This document shows positions 43,837 to 51,506 of a stretch of 64,000 nucleotides of DNA, piece by piece. The notes below the pieces were generated by a model. That model was given only the letters and a program-made list of their open reading frames with translations. It was not told the DNA's origin and did not search any database. The translations under genes and the position numbers were made by a program. The stretch is from Paenibacillus oralis (lineage in GTDB: Bacteria > Bacillota > Bacilli > Paenibacillales > Paenibacillaceae). The DNA lies in NCBI RefSeq assembly GCF_003863965.1, contig NZ_RRCN01000001.1:2304527-2368526 (forward strand), written 5' to 3'. Positions within the stretch are counted from its first letter, which is position 1, and each line of letters begins with the position of its first letter.

Positions 43837-46422
43837 ATGGAAATCCAAACCAAGGTCCATACGATTTTTATGCTGGTCGGTTCGACCGAATGCGGCAAAA
43901 CCACCTTCGCCAAGGAAGTGCTGATGCCACGGCTGCGTTTTGAGGACGGAAGCCGGAATATCAAGGCTAACGTGCAGTATCTGTCCTCCGACGGGATTCG
44001 CCAGGAGCTCCTTGGATACGAATACGATAAATACGATCAAGTGATGCTGGAAGCGAGCGAGCAGGCTTTTCGCCTGCTGTTTGAAAGACTGAAGCTGGCG
44101 ACCTCTTTTCCGATCAACGCGGAGTTTGTGGTGGTTGATACGACTGGGCTGTCCGAGGATTTCCGGGCGAAAGTGAAAGACATTGCCGTTCAGAACAATT
44201 ACAACCTGGAGGTCATCGTCTTCGATTACCGCAAGCGGGAGGACTATTATGCCTCGGAGCGCTCCAAGAAGCTGATCACAAACCACATCAACCGGCTGAA
44301 AAAAGATGTCCTCGGCTCGCTGGCCCGCGAAGGTTACGGCAAAGTTCACAAGGTCCGTGCTAAAGATTTCTACCTTCCGGGTGAAGGAACAGCGAATCCG
44401 GAGTACCGCGTCGTGATCGAGAACCTTGACGATTACTTGAGCACCGTACTCCCGCAGGATCAGCAATATATCATCATCGGCGATGTGCACGAATGCGTGG
44501 ACGATCTGCGGGGACTGCTGCGCGATCACGGGTACCGTCTGGAGGACGGCAAGCTGGTGGCGGCGGAGAAGCTGCGGCATACCAAGCTCGTTTTGGCGGG
44601 CGACTGGATCGACAAGGGCAAGCAAACGGAGGAAATCATCCGGTTTCTGCACGAGAACCGGGAGCATTTTTACTTTGTGTTGGGGAACCATGAGAACTTC
44701 GTCGACAAGTATTTGAAAGGCGAAATCAACGGCGTCGATCAGGAACTGCTGCATACGTATTTCGATTCGGTTCAGGTGCTGCGGCAGGATGCGGCGCTGC
44801 TGGACCGATTCCTGGAGCTGGTGGCGGCGTCGCAGCCGTTTTACCGCTATGTGGGGACCAAGGGACCATCCTTCTACGTTACTCATGCGCCGTGCCGGAA
44901 TAAGTACATCGGCAAGCTGGATACGAACTCCGCCCGGCATCAGCGGAACTTCCGGATTGACCGGGAGGCGCCGCTGGAGGGGCAGCTGGCTTTTTTACAG
45001 GAGGAAGCGGTGAACAATCACCCCTACCATGTATTCGGGCACGTGGCAGCCAAGCAGCCATTCCGCATCCGCAACAAAATCCATATCGATACCGGCAGCG
45101 TACACGGCAACCTGCTGACTTCCGTCAGCATCTCGTATAAGCCGTTTTTGAAGTCGCGGAAGGCGGGGCGGGCGGCGATCGCCGAAGAGCTTCCATCGCT
45201 GTTTAAGGAAGAGCGGAAGGTGTCGGTCGGGGAACTTGGGGAAGAAGAACTGCGCCGGCTGCATTACTGCTCGCGGCACAAAATCAACTTCATCTCCGGC
45301 ACGATGTCCCCGGCGGACAAGGACGAGGCGGCGAACGAGCTCGAATCCTTGGCGCGCGGACTGGATTATTTCAAGGAACGCGGCGTGGGGCAGGTCGTCC
45401 TGCAGCCGAAATATATGGGTTCGCGGTGCAATGTTTATTTGCATAAAGACCCGGAGCAATGTTTTGCCGTCAGCCGGAACGGCTACAAGGTGAACAAGGC
45501 GGACCTTTCGTCCATTTACGCTAAGCTGCTGGATAAATTCGGCGGGTATATGGAAGAACAGGGGATCGCCATGCTGATCCTGGACGGCGAGCTTTTGCCG
45601 TGGAAAGCGCTGGGCGAAGGGCTGATCGAGCGGCAGTTTAAGCCGATCGAGAAGGCGTTGGAAACGGAGCTTGCGTTCCTGGCGCAAACCGGGTTTGAAC
45701 AGGCTTTTGCCAAGCTGAACAAGGAGTATGAGGCGAGCGGTTTTGAACGGGATCAGTTCCGTATGGCGAAATCCGATCTTAGTGAGAAGTATGGGCCGAG
45801 CGTTTACCAGAACTACAAGCCCATGCATGATATCCGCGAATCCCATGTTCCGCTGGCGGATCATTTGGAGGCTTACGCGACTTACAAGCGGCAGTTGGAG
45901 CTTTATGCGGAGGACGGGGCAATGGAGTATAAGGCTTTTGCCGTGCTGAAAATCGTCTATGAAGACGGCCGGGAGCAAGTGCCGGAGTGGAAGACGTCCG
46001 AGATGTACGGTTTTCTTTCCGCGGACGAGGCGCTTTCGCTCAATCTGTCCGAACCGGATTGCCTGGCGCGGGCGGAAAGCTACTTCGCCAAGCTGACGCT
46101 GGAGCAGCATATGGAGGGAGTCGTCATCAAACCGGAGGTGTGGAACGGCAAGACCGTGCCTTATATGAAGGTGCGCAATCCCGAGTACCTCTCCATCATC
46201 TACGGGTACGACTACAGGTTCCCGCACAAGTACCGCAAGCTGCTGAAGCAAAAGAACGTCAACCAGAAGCTGCGCACTTCGCTAAGCGAGTACCGGCTTG
46301 GGATGCAACTGCTCGGCGTACCTTTCGCCGACATATCGCCGGATCATACGGCGTATAAGGAAATCGCCGCCAATCTGCTGTTTGAGGTGGCGCAGGAGCG
46401 GGAGATCGATCCGCGGTTGTAA
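43837..46422 (+). CDS. pnkp: Pnkp, RNA end-healing and sealing enzyme
   Basis: An 861-aa three-domain enzyme. The N-terminal 5'-kinase has the P-loop GSTECGKTT (about 14-22). The central Mn-dependent phosphatase has GDVHECVDD (about 214), GDWIDKGK and GNHE (about 281). The C-terminal ligase-like domain has the nucleotidyl lysine in PKYMGSR (about 525), DGELLPW, EGVVIKP (about 760) and YMKVRN. Pnkp and Hen1 form a heterotetramer that repairs ribotoxin-cut tRNA. The length is that of the Clostridium thermocellum enzyme. The ATG at 43837 is chosen; the upstream frame lies inside hen1. Confidence 0.95.
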   Translation: MEIQTKVHTIFMLVGSTECGKTTFAKEVLMPRLRFEDGSRNIKANVQYLSSDGIRQELLGYEYDKYDQVMLEASEQAFRLLFERLKLATSFPINAEFVVVDTTGLSEDFRAKVKDIAVQNNYNLEVIVFDYRKREDYYASERSKKLITNHINRLKKDVLGSLAREGYGKVHKVRAKDFYLPGEGTANPEYRVVIENLDDYLSTVLPQDQQYIIIGDVHECVDDLRGLLRDHGYRLEDGKLVAAEKLRHTKLVLAGDWIDKGKQTEEIIRFLHENREHFYFVLGNHENFVDKYLKGEINGVDQELLHTYFDSVQVLRQDAALLDRFLELVAASQPFYRYVGTKGPSFYVTHAPCRNKYIGKLDTNSARHQRNFRIDREAPLEGQLAFLQEEAVNNHPYHVFGHVAAKQPFRIRNKIHIDTGSVHGNLLTSVSISYKPFLKSRKAGRAAIAEELPSLFKEERKVSVGELGEEELRRLHYCSRHKINFISGTMSPADKDEAANELESLARGLDYFKERGVGQVVLQPKYMGSRCNVYLHKDPEQCFAVSRNGYKVNKADLSSIYAKLLDKFGGYMEEQGIAMLILDGELLPWKALGEGLIERQFKPIEKALETELAFLAQTGFEQAFAKLNKEYEASGFERDQFRMAKSDLSEKYGPSVYQNYKPMHDIRESHVPLADHLEAYATYKRQLELYAEDGAMEYKAFAVLKIVYEDGREQVPEWKTSEMYGFLSADEALSLNLSEPDCLARAESYFAKLTLEQHMEGVVIKPEVWNGKTVPYMKVRNPEYLSIIYGYDYRFPHKYRKLLKQKNVNQKLRTSLSEYRLGMQLLGVPFADISPDHTAYKEIAANLLFEVAQEREIDPRL

Positions 46423-46427
46423 CAAGC

Positions 46428-46481
46428 AAAAAAGAGTGCCCGAACGCGACAGATTGGTTGCTGCTCAAGGCACTCTTTTTT
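46428..46481. terminator. Bidirectional terminator between pnkp and mscL
   Basis: AAAAAGAGTGCC pairs with GGCACTCTTTTTT across a 29-nt loop, with A and T runs on both sides, so it can stop transcription from either gene. Confidence 0.85.
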
Positions 46482-46531
46482 CGGCTGTGGTTGCTTTCAT
46501 TTTCCATACAGTTGCTTCAGTTGCAGTTGTT

Positions 46532-46915
46532 CTACTCGACCTGCCGCTGTTTCAGCAAATCCCGGATTTCCGTCAGCAGCAGCTCTTCTTTGGACGGCGC
46601 CGGCGGCGCTTCGGGTTTCGGCTCTTCTTTGCGTTTCAGTTTATTGATGCCTTTAACAAACAGGAAAATCGAGAAGGAGACGATAAAGAAGTCGATGATG
46701 GTCTGAAGGAATGCACCGTATTTCAGGATTGTGTCGCCATATTGGAATTGCAGTCCTTTAAGGTCAATGCCGCCCATCAAAAGGCCGATCACCGGCATCA
46801 GCATGTCTTCTACCAGAGAGGTGACGATTTTCCCGAAAGCGGCGCCGACAATGACCCCGATGGCCAGATCCAGTACGTTGCCCTTAAGAGCAAAGGCTTT
46901 AAATTCTTTCCACAT
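46532..46915 (-). CDS. mscL: Large-conductance mechanosensitive channel MscL
   Basis: A 127-aa channel subunit. The N-terminal amphipathic helix is [33 protein letters not shown]1 is the gate-lining helix, a periplasmic loop carries [12 protein letters not shown]2 follows, then a C-terminal coiled coil with a Pro/Glu linker ([15 protein letters not shown]). It releases solutes upon hypo-osmotic shock. It is transcribed against the RNA repair operon and shares its terminator. I see no functional tie to RNA repair. Confidence 0.95.
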   Translation of the reverse strand: MWKEFKAFALKGNVLDLAIGVIVGAAFGKIVTSLVEDMLMPVIGLLMGGIDLKGLQFQYGDTILKYGAFLQTIIDFFIVSFSIFLFVKGINKLKRKEEPKPEAPPAPSKEELLLTEIRDLLKQRQVE

Positions 46916-47109
46916 GGTTACCTAACCACCCTTTTCCGCGTATTACAGGCAGTATACCATGAGGGGGCGAGAGGTTGTCCAGCACAAGGTGCCTTGAAGC
47001 CCGGAAACTTTCGAGATTTCCCGCCAAAGCTCAGGCTTCGAGCGGGTACTAGGTAGCCCGCTGGAAATTTAACGGTTGCACCAGCCGCTATTTACGAAAA
47101 AAGCCCTTT

Positions 47110-47772
47110 TCATGCCTTAGGCATTTCGTTGAAGAAAGCGACATCCTCAATCGGCAATCTTACCGTCGGGTGTCCGGGCTTCGCCGCCTTACCGATGGCG
47201 ATAAGCATAACAGGAGCGTATCTCTCCGGAATATCGAACGCTTCTACAAATTTAGCCTGGTCATAGCCGCCCATCGGGACCGTATCATAGCCTTTAGCGC
47301 GGGCGACAAGCATAAGCTGCATGGATACCAATCCACCGTCAATAGATACGGATCGGCGAATAGTCTCCTTAGGCATGCTCGCGAACATCCCTTGATAGCG
47401 TTCCACGAACGATTTAGCCGTCTCTGCAGGCATGTAACCCGCATCGACCGCCATTCCGTAAATTTTCTCGGCCAATTTATAACACTCCAAATCTCCGAGT
47501 ACCGCAATGACAGCCGAAGCCTCAATCACCTGCTGCTGATTGAAGGCGATCGGAAGCAGTTTTTGCTTCAGCTCCTGCGAATCGATTACGAGAAACCGCC
47601 ACGGCTGCAGATTGGCGCCTGAAGGAGCCAGCGTAGCTTGCTGCAAGATTTCGTTCATTTCCTCCCGCGAAATCTTTACCTCGGGATCATAGCTGCGGAC
47701 GGACCGCCGCTCCTGAATAACGTTGAAAAACTGCTGCTGCTCTACCGTCTGGGACGATTGTGAAACGGACAT
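47110..47772 (-). CDS. Nitroreductase-family oxidoreductase
   Basis: A 220-aa FMN-dependent enzyme with the family start RRSVRSYD (about residues 22-29), LAPSGANLQPWRFLVI (about 47-62) and GYDTVPMGGYD (about 160-170). It reduces quinones or nitro compounds and is likely a homodimer. It follows an Rrf2-family gene on the same strand with palindromic operators between them, so it is probably induced by redox or electrophile stress. It resembles the MhqN/YodC/YfhC group; the precise substrate is open. Confidence 0.87.
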   Translation of the reverse strand: MSVSQSSQTVEQQQFFNVIQERRSVRSYDPEVKISREEMNEILQQATLAPSGANLQPWRFLVIDSQELKQKLLPIAFNQQQVIEASAVIAVLGDLECYKLAEKIYGMAVDAGYMPAETAKSFVERYQGMFASMPKETIRRSVSIDGGLVSMQLMLVARAKGYDTVPMGGYDQAKFVEAFDIPERYAPVMLIAIGKAAKPGHPTVRLPIEDVAFFNEMPKA

Positions 47773-47793
47773 GCTTCTCTCCTCCTTATAATT

Positions 47794-47871
47794 ACTGTGC
47801 TATATTCAGGCACAGTATATATCAAAATAAAATGCAGTCGAATTTTAAACTGCAACTTAACTGAGTACAGT
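47794..47871. promoter_or_regulatory. Putative Rrf2-family operators
   Basis: ACTGTGC (47794-47800) and GCACAGT (47810-47816) form an inverted repeat, and ACTGAGTACAGT (47860-47871) is a second palindrome; both are followed by TATA. A related CTGTTTACAG with TGTATC lies at 48323-48337 just before the Rrf2 gene start. These are good candidates for auto- and target regulation. Confidence 0.5.
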
Positions 47872-47905
47872 ATATAACGTTCCGGCTCACATTGCAATCC
47901 GGTAA

Positions 47906-48310
47906 TTATTCTTGCATCAAATCGGCTAACGTATGCTGCTTGAGCAGTTCGACAGCCTGCTTCTGCACTTCTCCCATAATCGCTTCGAGCTTTTGTTGGC
48001 CCGAGGCGCAGTCCTCTTGAACCTCTTGTTCGCAGCAATCCGATTTTACAGCCAAAAATATATCCGCCAGCGTAATTTGATCCGGACGGCGCTTCAGATA
48101 GTAGCCCCCATTCCGTCCTTCTCTCGCTTCGACAATACCGGTGTGCGTGAGCTGTGCCAATACCCTGCGGAGGAATGTGGCATGTGATTGGACATGGCTG
48201 GCAATGGCCGCGCTGGAAAGCGGTCTCTCGCATTTGGCAAGCAAGATCAGGGCATGCACGGCAATGCCGAAACGCGGCGGACCGATCTGGGCGCTCCGGT
48301 TAGATATCAT
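47906..48310 (-). CDS. Rrf2-family transcriptional regulator
   Basis: A 134-aa regulator with an N-terminal winged helix (SSAAIASHVQSHATFLRRVLAQLTHTGIVEAREGRNGGYYLKR with the RNGG wing) and three Cys in SDCCEQEVQEDC (about residues 90-101). The Cys spacing recalls redox- or Fe-S-sensing members. It likely represses itself and the nitroreductase gene. The ATG at 48310 has AGGAGGGA upstream. Confidence 0.87.
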   Translation of the reverse strand: MISNRSAQIGPPRFGIAVHALILLAKCERPLSSAAIASHVQSHATFLRRVLAQLTHTGIVEAREGRNGGYYLKRRPDQITLADIFLAVKSDCCEQEVQEDCASGQQKLEAIMGEVQKQAVELLKQHTLADLMQE

Positions 48311-48458
48311 AAAAATCCCTCCTGTTTACAGTGTATCGCAATCTCACAAAATATTTCTCCAAGCCCAGAAATACTTCTATCTCTGAAGGTTCCACGTTTC
48401 GTGTGCGTATTTGTCTGCGATTAGCTGCTTGACGAGCTGTTTCACTACAAAAAGTGAA

Positions 48459-48504
48459 AGAAGCAATCTCATCGGCCCTCGCAAAGCAGGGAGATTGCTT
48501 CTTT
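48459..48504. terminator. Strong terminator hairpin without an obvious gene
   Basis: AGAAGCAATCTC pairs with GAGATTGCTTCT and is followed by TTTT; it also works on the other strand. No gene on the plus strand ends here (the Rrf2 gene points left from 48310), so it may end a small RNA or be a relic. Confidence 0.7.
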
Positions 48505-48772
48505 TGGATTATATTGAGCTATCGCATACGCCCAGTTGATGAGTTTTATTATACCCGCTATGTTGTTTCGTTTCAAAATATTTCTTAGCTTACGCAAGTT
48601 CATGCAATAATGCTTTGATTTTTGCTTAGCGTACGTTTTACACGATTATCTTGATGTCACCTACCTGACTTCCTCGCGGGAATGTAGTGTTAAACCAAAC
48701 TTTCCTGACCAAACCGCCCTGGAAAGGTTATAATGCAATAAATGGAAGCAACTAGAAAGTGAAGTGATAACG
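48505..48772. other. Intergenic region before kptA
   Basis: AT-rich sequence with no ORF I can support and no clear repeat. It should carry the kptA promoter but I cannot fix -35/-10 boxes with confidence. Confidence 0.3.
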
Positions 48773-49345
48773 ATGTTAAATCCGGCGACGGAAAAAAGCC
48801 TAAGCAAGCTGATGAGCAAAATGCTCCGCCATACCCCCGAGGATTTCAGGCTTGTCCTCGATCCTGCGGACGGTTCATGTCCGGTGGATTCCCTTCTGAA
48901 AGCCATCCGGGCGCAGGCTAAGTGGTCACGGGTAAGCCGTGAAGATATCGATCAGGTAGTCCGCAATTCGGATAAGCAGCGCTTTGTGATCGAGGACAAC
49001 CGGATTAGAGCAAGATACGGCCATAGTCATGACCGGGTAACTTACACCCCGGGCGAGCCTCCTGCCGTGCTGTACCATGGGACCAACAAATATGCCCTCC
49101 CGTCTATACTGAAAGGAGGGCTGCTGCCCATGAACCGGCAGTACGTGCATTTGTCGGAGGGGACTCATTTCGCCACGCTTGCGGGCAGCCGCAGAGGTGA
49201 GCTGGTTATTCTTAAAATAGACACACGAGACGCGGAGCGGCTTGGGGTTACTTTTTATTATGCCGGCAATGAAGTATGGCTGGCCGACCGGGTGCCGCCG
49301 GGATGCTGTACCGTTTGGAATCCACAGATACAGGGTGAAAAATGA
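48773..49345 (+). CDS. kptA: RNA 2'-phosphotransferase, Tpt1/KptA family
   Basis: A 190-aa enzyme that moves an internal RNA 2'-phosphate to NAD+, giving ADP-ribose 1'',2''-cyclic phosphate. Family marks are SKMLRHTPEDF at the N-terminus, VLYHGTNKYALPSILKGGLLPMNR (about residues 102-126), YVHLSEG and later VWLADRVPP. The ATG at 48773 is chosen; a GTG nine bases upstream is possible, and neither has a strong ribosome site. In yeast Tpt1 completes tRNA splicing. In bacteria the source of 2'-phosphates is unclear, and its place 2.4 kb from the pnkp/hen1/rsr operon suggests RNA repair. Confidence 0.9.
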   Translation: MLNPATEKSLSKLMSKMLRHTPEDFRLVLDPADGSCPVDSLLKAIRAQAKWSRVSREDIDQVVRNSDKQRFVIEDNRIRARYGHSHDRVTYTPGEPPAVLYHGTNKYALPSILKGGLLPMNRQYVHLSEGTHFATLAGSRRGELVILKIDTRDAERLGVTFYYAGNEVWLADRVPPGCCTVWNPQIQGEK

Positions 49346-49433
49346 CAACAGGGAATGAATCGTAGAGCAAACGCCGAAGCAGCGGGGAAAGCCATGAGCT
49401 GATCGGCCTTAAGATAAGAAGGAGGGGTTAACT

Positions 49434-50225
49434 ATGAACCCACCAATGACAACGATCGATATCGGCGTTAATTTGATGCACCGCTCGTTTCATCGCGATC
49501 GGGAGCAGGTGGTGGAGCGGGCGGCAGCCAAGGGCGTTGCGCCCCTGATTATCACCGGGACAAGCCTGCGAAGCAGTGAAGAAGCGGCGCGTTATGCGGC
49601 GGACCACCCGGGAAAACTGTACACTACGGCGGGTGTTCATCCCCATGACGCCAAGAGCTGCAACAAGGAGACGATAGAAAGGCTCAGACAATTGGCACAG
49701 CTTCCCCAGGTGGTTGCCATCGGGGAATGCGGCTTGGATTACAACCGGGATTTCTCCCCGCGCGATGTGCAGCGCAAATGGTTTGCCGAGCAGATTCGCT
49801 TGGCGCTCGAATTGAATCTGCCGCTGTTCCTGCATGAGCGGGAAGCTTCCGCCGACTTCACCTCGATCCTGAAGGAGCACGGGGTAAAAAAGGCGGTGGT
49901 CCACTGTTTTACGGGTACCGAGGCGGAACTGAAGACGTACCTTGCGCTGGGTTTCCATATCGGGATTACCGGCTGGATTTGCGATGAGCGGAGAGGACGC
50001 CATTTGCAGAACCTCGCCGCTATCATTCCGCCGGACCGGCTGATGATCGAGACGGATGCGCCGTTCCTCACCCCGCGGGATTTGAAGGACAAGCCGGCGG
50101 ACCGGCGCAACGAGCCTGCATTTCTGCCGCATATTGTGGAGACGATCGCCCCCTGCACGGGCAGAAACGCGGCGGAGGTCGCCGAGATGACGACGCAAAC
50201 CGCGAGGGAATTTTTCGGTATATGA
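49434..50225 (+). CDS. TatD-family metal-dependent nuclease
   Basis: A 263-aa TIM-barrel hydrolase. Metal-site motifs are DIGVNLMHRSF at the N-terminus (DxGxN variant of DTHCH), GVHPHDA (about 63), GECGLDYNRDFSP (about 98), HCFTG (about 154) and ETDAPFLTPR (about 205). TatD enzymes are 3'-5' exonucleases on DNA or RNA and take part in RNA quality control and DNA repair. The DIGVNL start is typical for the TatD subgroup. The ATG at 49434 follows AAGGAGGGG. It lies between kptA and the ADP-ribosylglycohydrolase gene, all rightward, so it may belong with them. Confidence 0.88.
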   Translation: MNPPMTTIDIGVNLMHRSFHRDREQVVERAAAKGVAPLIITGTSLRSSEEAARYAADHPGKLYTTAGVHPHDAKSCNKETIERLRQLAQLPQVVAIGECGLDYNRDFSPRDVQRKWFAEQIRLALELNLPLFLHEREASADFTSILKEHGVKKAVVHCFTGTEAELKTYLALGFHIGITGWICDERRGRHLQNLAAIIPPDRLMIETDAPFLTPRDLKDKPADRRNEPAFLPHIVETIAPCTGRNAAEVAEMTTQTAREFFGI

Positions 50226-50293
50226 CGGCGTAAGTTGACGCCTGTGACCGCGAAATGTTTCAGTCTAAACTCGGAAAAAACGGGGGAGTTGCC

Positions 50294-51199
50294 GTGAACG
50301 AAGAAATTTTATACAGCAAAATCAAAGGCGGGTTGTACGGCGTGGCCGTGGGCGATGCGCTCGGCGGGACGACGGAGTTTATGAGCCCCAGGGAGATCAA
50401 GGCGCAGTACGGTTATTTGCGGGAGATCATCGGCGGCGGGGTGTGGCGGCTTGCGCCGGGGGAAGTGACCGACGATACGATGATGACGCTTTGCGTGGCT
50501 GAAGGCATTCTGGAAAATCCGGCCGAGCCGATGGAGCCCATCGGGCGTCTGTTCCTGGAATGGTACAATTCGAGGCCGAAGGACATCGGCAACATTATCC
50601 GCCACGTCTTCGAAAGCTACGAGGGCAACTGGTTTGAGGCCGCTTTTTACGCACACGCTGATCTGGGGCAAAGCGCCGGGAACGGTTCCCTGATGCGCTG
50701 CCTGCCTGTGGCTTTGGCTTACGGGGACAGCGCCGGCATGGAGCGGGTGACGCTCATGCAATCGAAGATGACGCACTACGATCCGCGCTGCGGTGAGGCC
50801 TGCCTGATCTATAACCGGATTGCCGGCCGCCTGCTCCGCGGTGAAGATTTAAGGTCCGCCATTTTCGCTGAAACGGCCGGGACGGAATATGAAGGCCTTT
50901 TTGAAACGGCCCCCGACTGCGAGCCGAGCGGTTTTGTCGTGCATACGTTCCGGTGGGTTCTCCATATTTTGCTGCAGAGCGCGGACTTTAGCGAAGTTGT
51001 GCAGCGGGCGGCCAATTTGGGCGGGGATTCCGATACGATCGGGGCCATCGCCGGGGGACTGGCGGGGATCCACTACGGCTACGAAGCGATTCCGGCCCAA
51101 TACGCCGCGTCGATCCTGATTAAGGAAAGACTGGACCGTACCGTCTCCGGGTTATATTCACTGCGGACGTCTTCTTCCGAATACCATAGCGGGAAATAA
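50294..51199 (+). CDS. ADP-ribosylglycohydrolase-family protein (DraG/ARH type)
   Basis: A 301-aa all-helical hydrolase. Mg-site motifs are GVAVGDALGGTTEF near the N-terminus, EVTDDTMMTL (about 57-66) and NLGGDSDTIGAIAGGLAG near 240. The family removes ADP-ribose from proteins, nucleic acids or small molecules. The start is GTG at 50294 behind GGGGGAG; an ATG at 50255 has no ribosome site. It is third in a row after kptA and tatD. Since KptA makes an ADP-ribose phosphate, an ADP-ribose-acting enzyme close by may handle that product; this is inference. Confidence 0.85.
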   Translation: MNEEILYSKIKGGLYGVAVGDALGGTTEFMSPREIKAQYGYLREIIGGGVWRLAPGEVTDDTMMTLCVAEGILENPAEPMEPIGRLFLEWYNSRPKDIGNIIRHVFESYEGNWFEAAFYAHADLGQSAGNGSLMRCLPVALAYGDSAGMERVTLMQSKMTHYDPRCGEACLIYNRIAGRLLRGEDLRSAIFAETAGTEYEGLFETAPDCEPSGFVVHTFRWVLHILLQSADFSEVVQRAANLGGDSDTIGAIAGGLAGIHYGYEAIPAQYAASILIKERLDRTVSGLYSLRTSSSEYHSGK

Positions 51200-51251
51200 G
51201 CACAACGACGCCTGCCGGGTATGAAAGTTCCCCAAGGGCTCGTACCACCAT

Positions 51252-51436
51252 TAGTTGCAAAACGTACAACTAGATTTCAACGAAGAAGCGGATTCATATG
51301 CTTTAATTGCATTTCCTGCAACTACATCCAAATATCTGCGCCAGTTCTTCGAATCGCGCGGATTTAATTGCAGGATTCGCAATTAAACAAGCGCCCCGCT
51401 CCATTTTCCGATCAATAACTGTATCTTTTACAACTA
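51252..51436. repeat. Palindrome quartet, family B, copy 2 (inverted to copy 1)
   Basis: Units lie at 51252-51272, 51304-51324, 51365-51385 and 51416-51436, with centres 52, 61 and 51 bp apart. The block reads as the reverse of 12062-12244 and matches it over most of its length. Unit 1 matches inverted unit 4, and unit 2 inverted unit 3. It lies between convergent genes; 51200-51506 has no gene. Confidence 0.85.
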
Positions 51437-51506
51437 GACCCGAAGCAGGATCACAAATTTTCATGAAAAAAGCAGGGGGCCTTCCCCCTGCCTTGAGCAA
51501 CCGCTG

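Noticed and set aside
44995-46251. 418-codon and other long minus-strand ORFs opposite pnkp and nearby genes
   Set aside because: Antisense frames of strongly recognisable genes, with low-complexity products and no ribosome sites.
47040-47061. AGCGGG/CCCGCT hairpin between mscL and the nitroreductase gene as terminator
   Set aside because: Six base pairs only and no T run on either side; probably fortuitous.
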